The notes beneath the pieces were generated by a model that did not search any database, had not been told where the DNA came from, and saw nothing but the letters and a program-made list of their open reading frames with translations. Of a stretch of 51,928 nt of DNA, positions 51,239 to 51,928 are shown in pieces. The stretch is from an uncultured Alphaproteobacteria bacterium (lineage in GTDB: Bacteria; Pseudomonadota; Alphaproteobacteria; HIMB59; GCA-002718135): positions 1 through 51,928 of the forward strand of contig CABYHL010000007.1 of the NCBI GenBank assembly GCA_902518895.1. Reading direction: 5' to 3'. The stretch's first letter is position 1. Each line of letters opens with the position of its first letter. Made by a program: the position numbers and the translations under genes.

Positions 51239-51928
51239 TTAAAATATGATTTATATCATTTAAATATTGATTTATAACAAATTTTTCATCAAAATTTTCT
51301 TCTATGTGTTTTCTTGAATTTTGAGCTAATTTTTTTCTAGATACTATGTCTAATTTAATAAATTTCTCTATTGAGTCTATTAATGAGTTAGTATCTCTAG
51401 GCTTACATAAAAAACCATTAAAATTGTTAATTACAATATTATTACATCCCGGAACATCTGATGCGATTAGTGGCCTTCCAATAGCTGCTGCCTCTAACAA
51501 AATTTTAGAAGAACCTTCTCTATAAGAAGGTAAAATGATACAATCACTTTTAGTAATATACCTTATTACATCATCTGTAAAATTATAATGATTTATATAA
51601 TTAGATTTCTTCAAGTCTTCAATATCTTTAAAATTTATGGATGAATTATTTTTTTGATCTATACTCCCAATAATATTAAAAATAGTGTTTGGATATCTTA
51701 ATTTAATAGTTTTTATAGCACTTAATAATTCAATGATTCCCTTTTCAACAATTAATCTGGATATAAATGAAAATGTAATTTCTTTATTATCATTTAATTT
51801 TCTATAATAAAATTTTTTCAGATCTACACCCGAACCCTGGATTATTTTATAGTTTTGAGATCTTATAATTTTGTTTTTTATAAAATACTTCTGATCAAAT
51901 TCATTTTGGAAATAGATTAATGAGGTTT
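51222..51928 (-). CDS. GT4 glycosyltransferase, 5' end cut by window edge
   Basis: The frame is open from its stop at 51222 to the right edge with no need for an internal start, so the true start lies outside. The C-terminal Rossmann domain of a GT4 (GT-B fold) enzyme is seen: IIQGSGVDLKKF, FSFISRLIVEKGI, YREGSSKILLEAAAIGRPLIASDVPG with the EX7E-like motif, then a NGFLC segment. It transfers a sugar from a nucleotide donor in surface-polysaccharide synthesis. Part of the operon with the GT2, GT-C-like and UDP-sugar dehydrogenase genes. Confidence 0.9.
   Translation of the reverse strand, partial: TSLIYFQNEFDQKYFIKNKIIRSQNYKIIQGSGVDLKKFYYRKLNDNKEITFSFISRLIVEKGIIELLSAIKTIKLRYPNTIFNIIGSIDQKNNSSINFKDIEDLKKSNYINHYNFTDDVIRYITKSDCIILPSYREGSSKILLEAAAIGRPLIASDVPGCNNIVINNFNGFLCKPRDTNSLIDSIEKFIKLDIVSRKKLAQNSRKHIEENFDEKFVINQYLNDINHILNEKKN

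Noticed and set aside
1-51928. Search by eye for tRNA, rRNA, CRISPR arrays, insertion sequences, prophage genes and integrases
   Set aside because: None seen. Non-coding gaps are too short for most of these, and no repeat-spacer pattern or transposase was found; a small RNA in the gaps cannot be excluded.

Overview
The window is a gene-dense, very AT-rich stretch (low GC by eye, not counted) with almost no intergenic space, many 1 to 17 nt gene overlaps and back-to-back stop codons. Together with the gene content (class II DAHP synthase, ABC importers for polyamines and a peptide-like solute, carnitine/betaine and DMSP-type enzymes, no mobile elements, no CRISPR, no tRNA or rRNA seen), this suggests a streamlined, free-living marine alphaproteobacterium of the SAR11 / HIMB59 / AEGEAN-169 kind. 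The exact lineage cannot be fixed from the sequence alone.

Layout. (1) 1-6366: housekeeping genes: gltX (cut by the left edge), nadE, aroG, glmU, an orphan ParA ATPase, and tsaC/sua5. (2) 6367-14812: a polyamine module: puuB and puuA for putrescine breakdown, the four-gene potFGHI importer, and aguA/aguB converting agmatine to putrescine. (3) 14841-18737: an HD-domain diiron-oxygenase-like gene, then carnitine catabolism genes (thioesterase cdhB, BKACE cdhC, dehydrogenase cdhA) and an MDR reductase. (4) 18738-20465: a RamB/ScfR-like regulator divergent from a 59-residue unknown protein, with matching 9-nt direct repeats next to both starts. (5) 20486-26673 (minus): an operon for an ABC importer of the oligopeptide family, a tiny half-CBS-like protein, an SDR and a choline-dehydrogenase-like GMC enzyme. 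The first permease appears to use an ATT start codon. Its solute-binding protein (26865-28493) is divergent. (6) 28558-36409 (plus): a tightly packed eight-gene catabolic run: homocysteine methyltransferase, GcvT-like protein, FMN hydroxyacid oxidase, ThDP lyase, HIUase-like protein, DmdA-like demethylase, OsmC and a crotonase lacking both usual glutamates. (7) 36414-43573: GMC/aldehyde dehydrogenase/sterol-desaturase operon, a MaoC-like plus MmgE/PrpD pair and an EamA exporter. (8) 43624-47532: gamma-butyrobetaine-hydroxylase-like 2OG oxygenase, aldehyde dehydrogenase and a class V PLP enzyme. (9) 47529-51928: start of a surface-polysaccharide locus (UDP-sugar dehydrogenase, GT-C-like, GT2, GT4, the last cut by the right edge).

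How they work together. The common theme is uptake and dismantling of methylated onium compounds and polyamines for carbon, nitrogen and methyl groups. A plausible chain runs from gamma-butyrobetaine (2OG oxygenase) to carnitine (cdhA, cdhC, cdhB) to glycine betaine, which can feed homocysteine methylation, with DmdA/GcvT-type demethylases passing methyl groups to tetrahydrofolate. The two most novel-looking parts are the eight-gene run at 28558-36409, whose substrate I cannot name with certainty, and the oxygenase/ALDH/PLP trio at 43624-47532, which matches the reaction types needed to convert trimethyllysine to carnitine.
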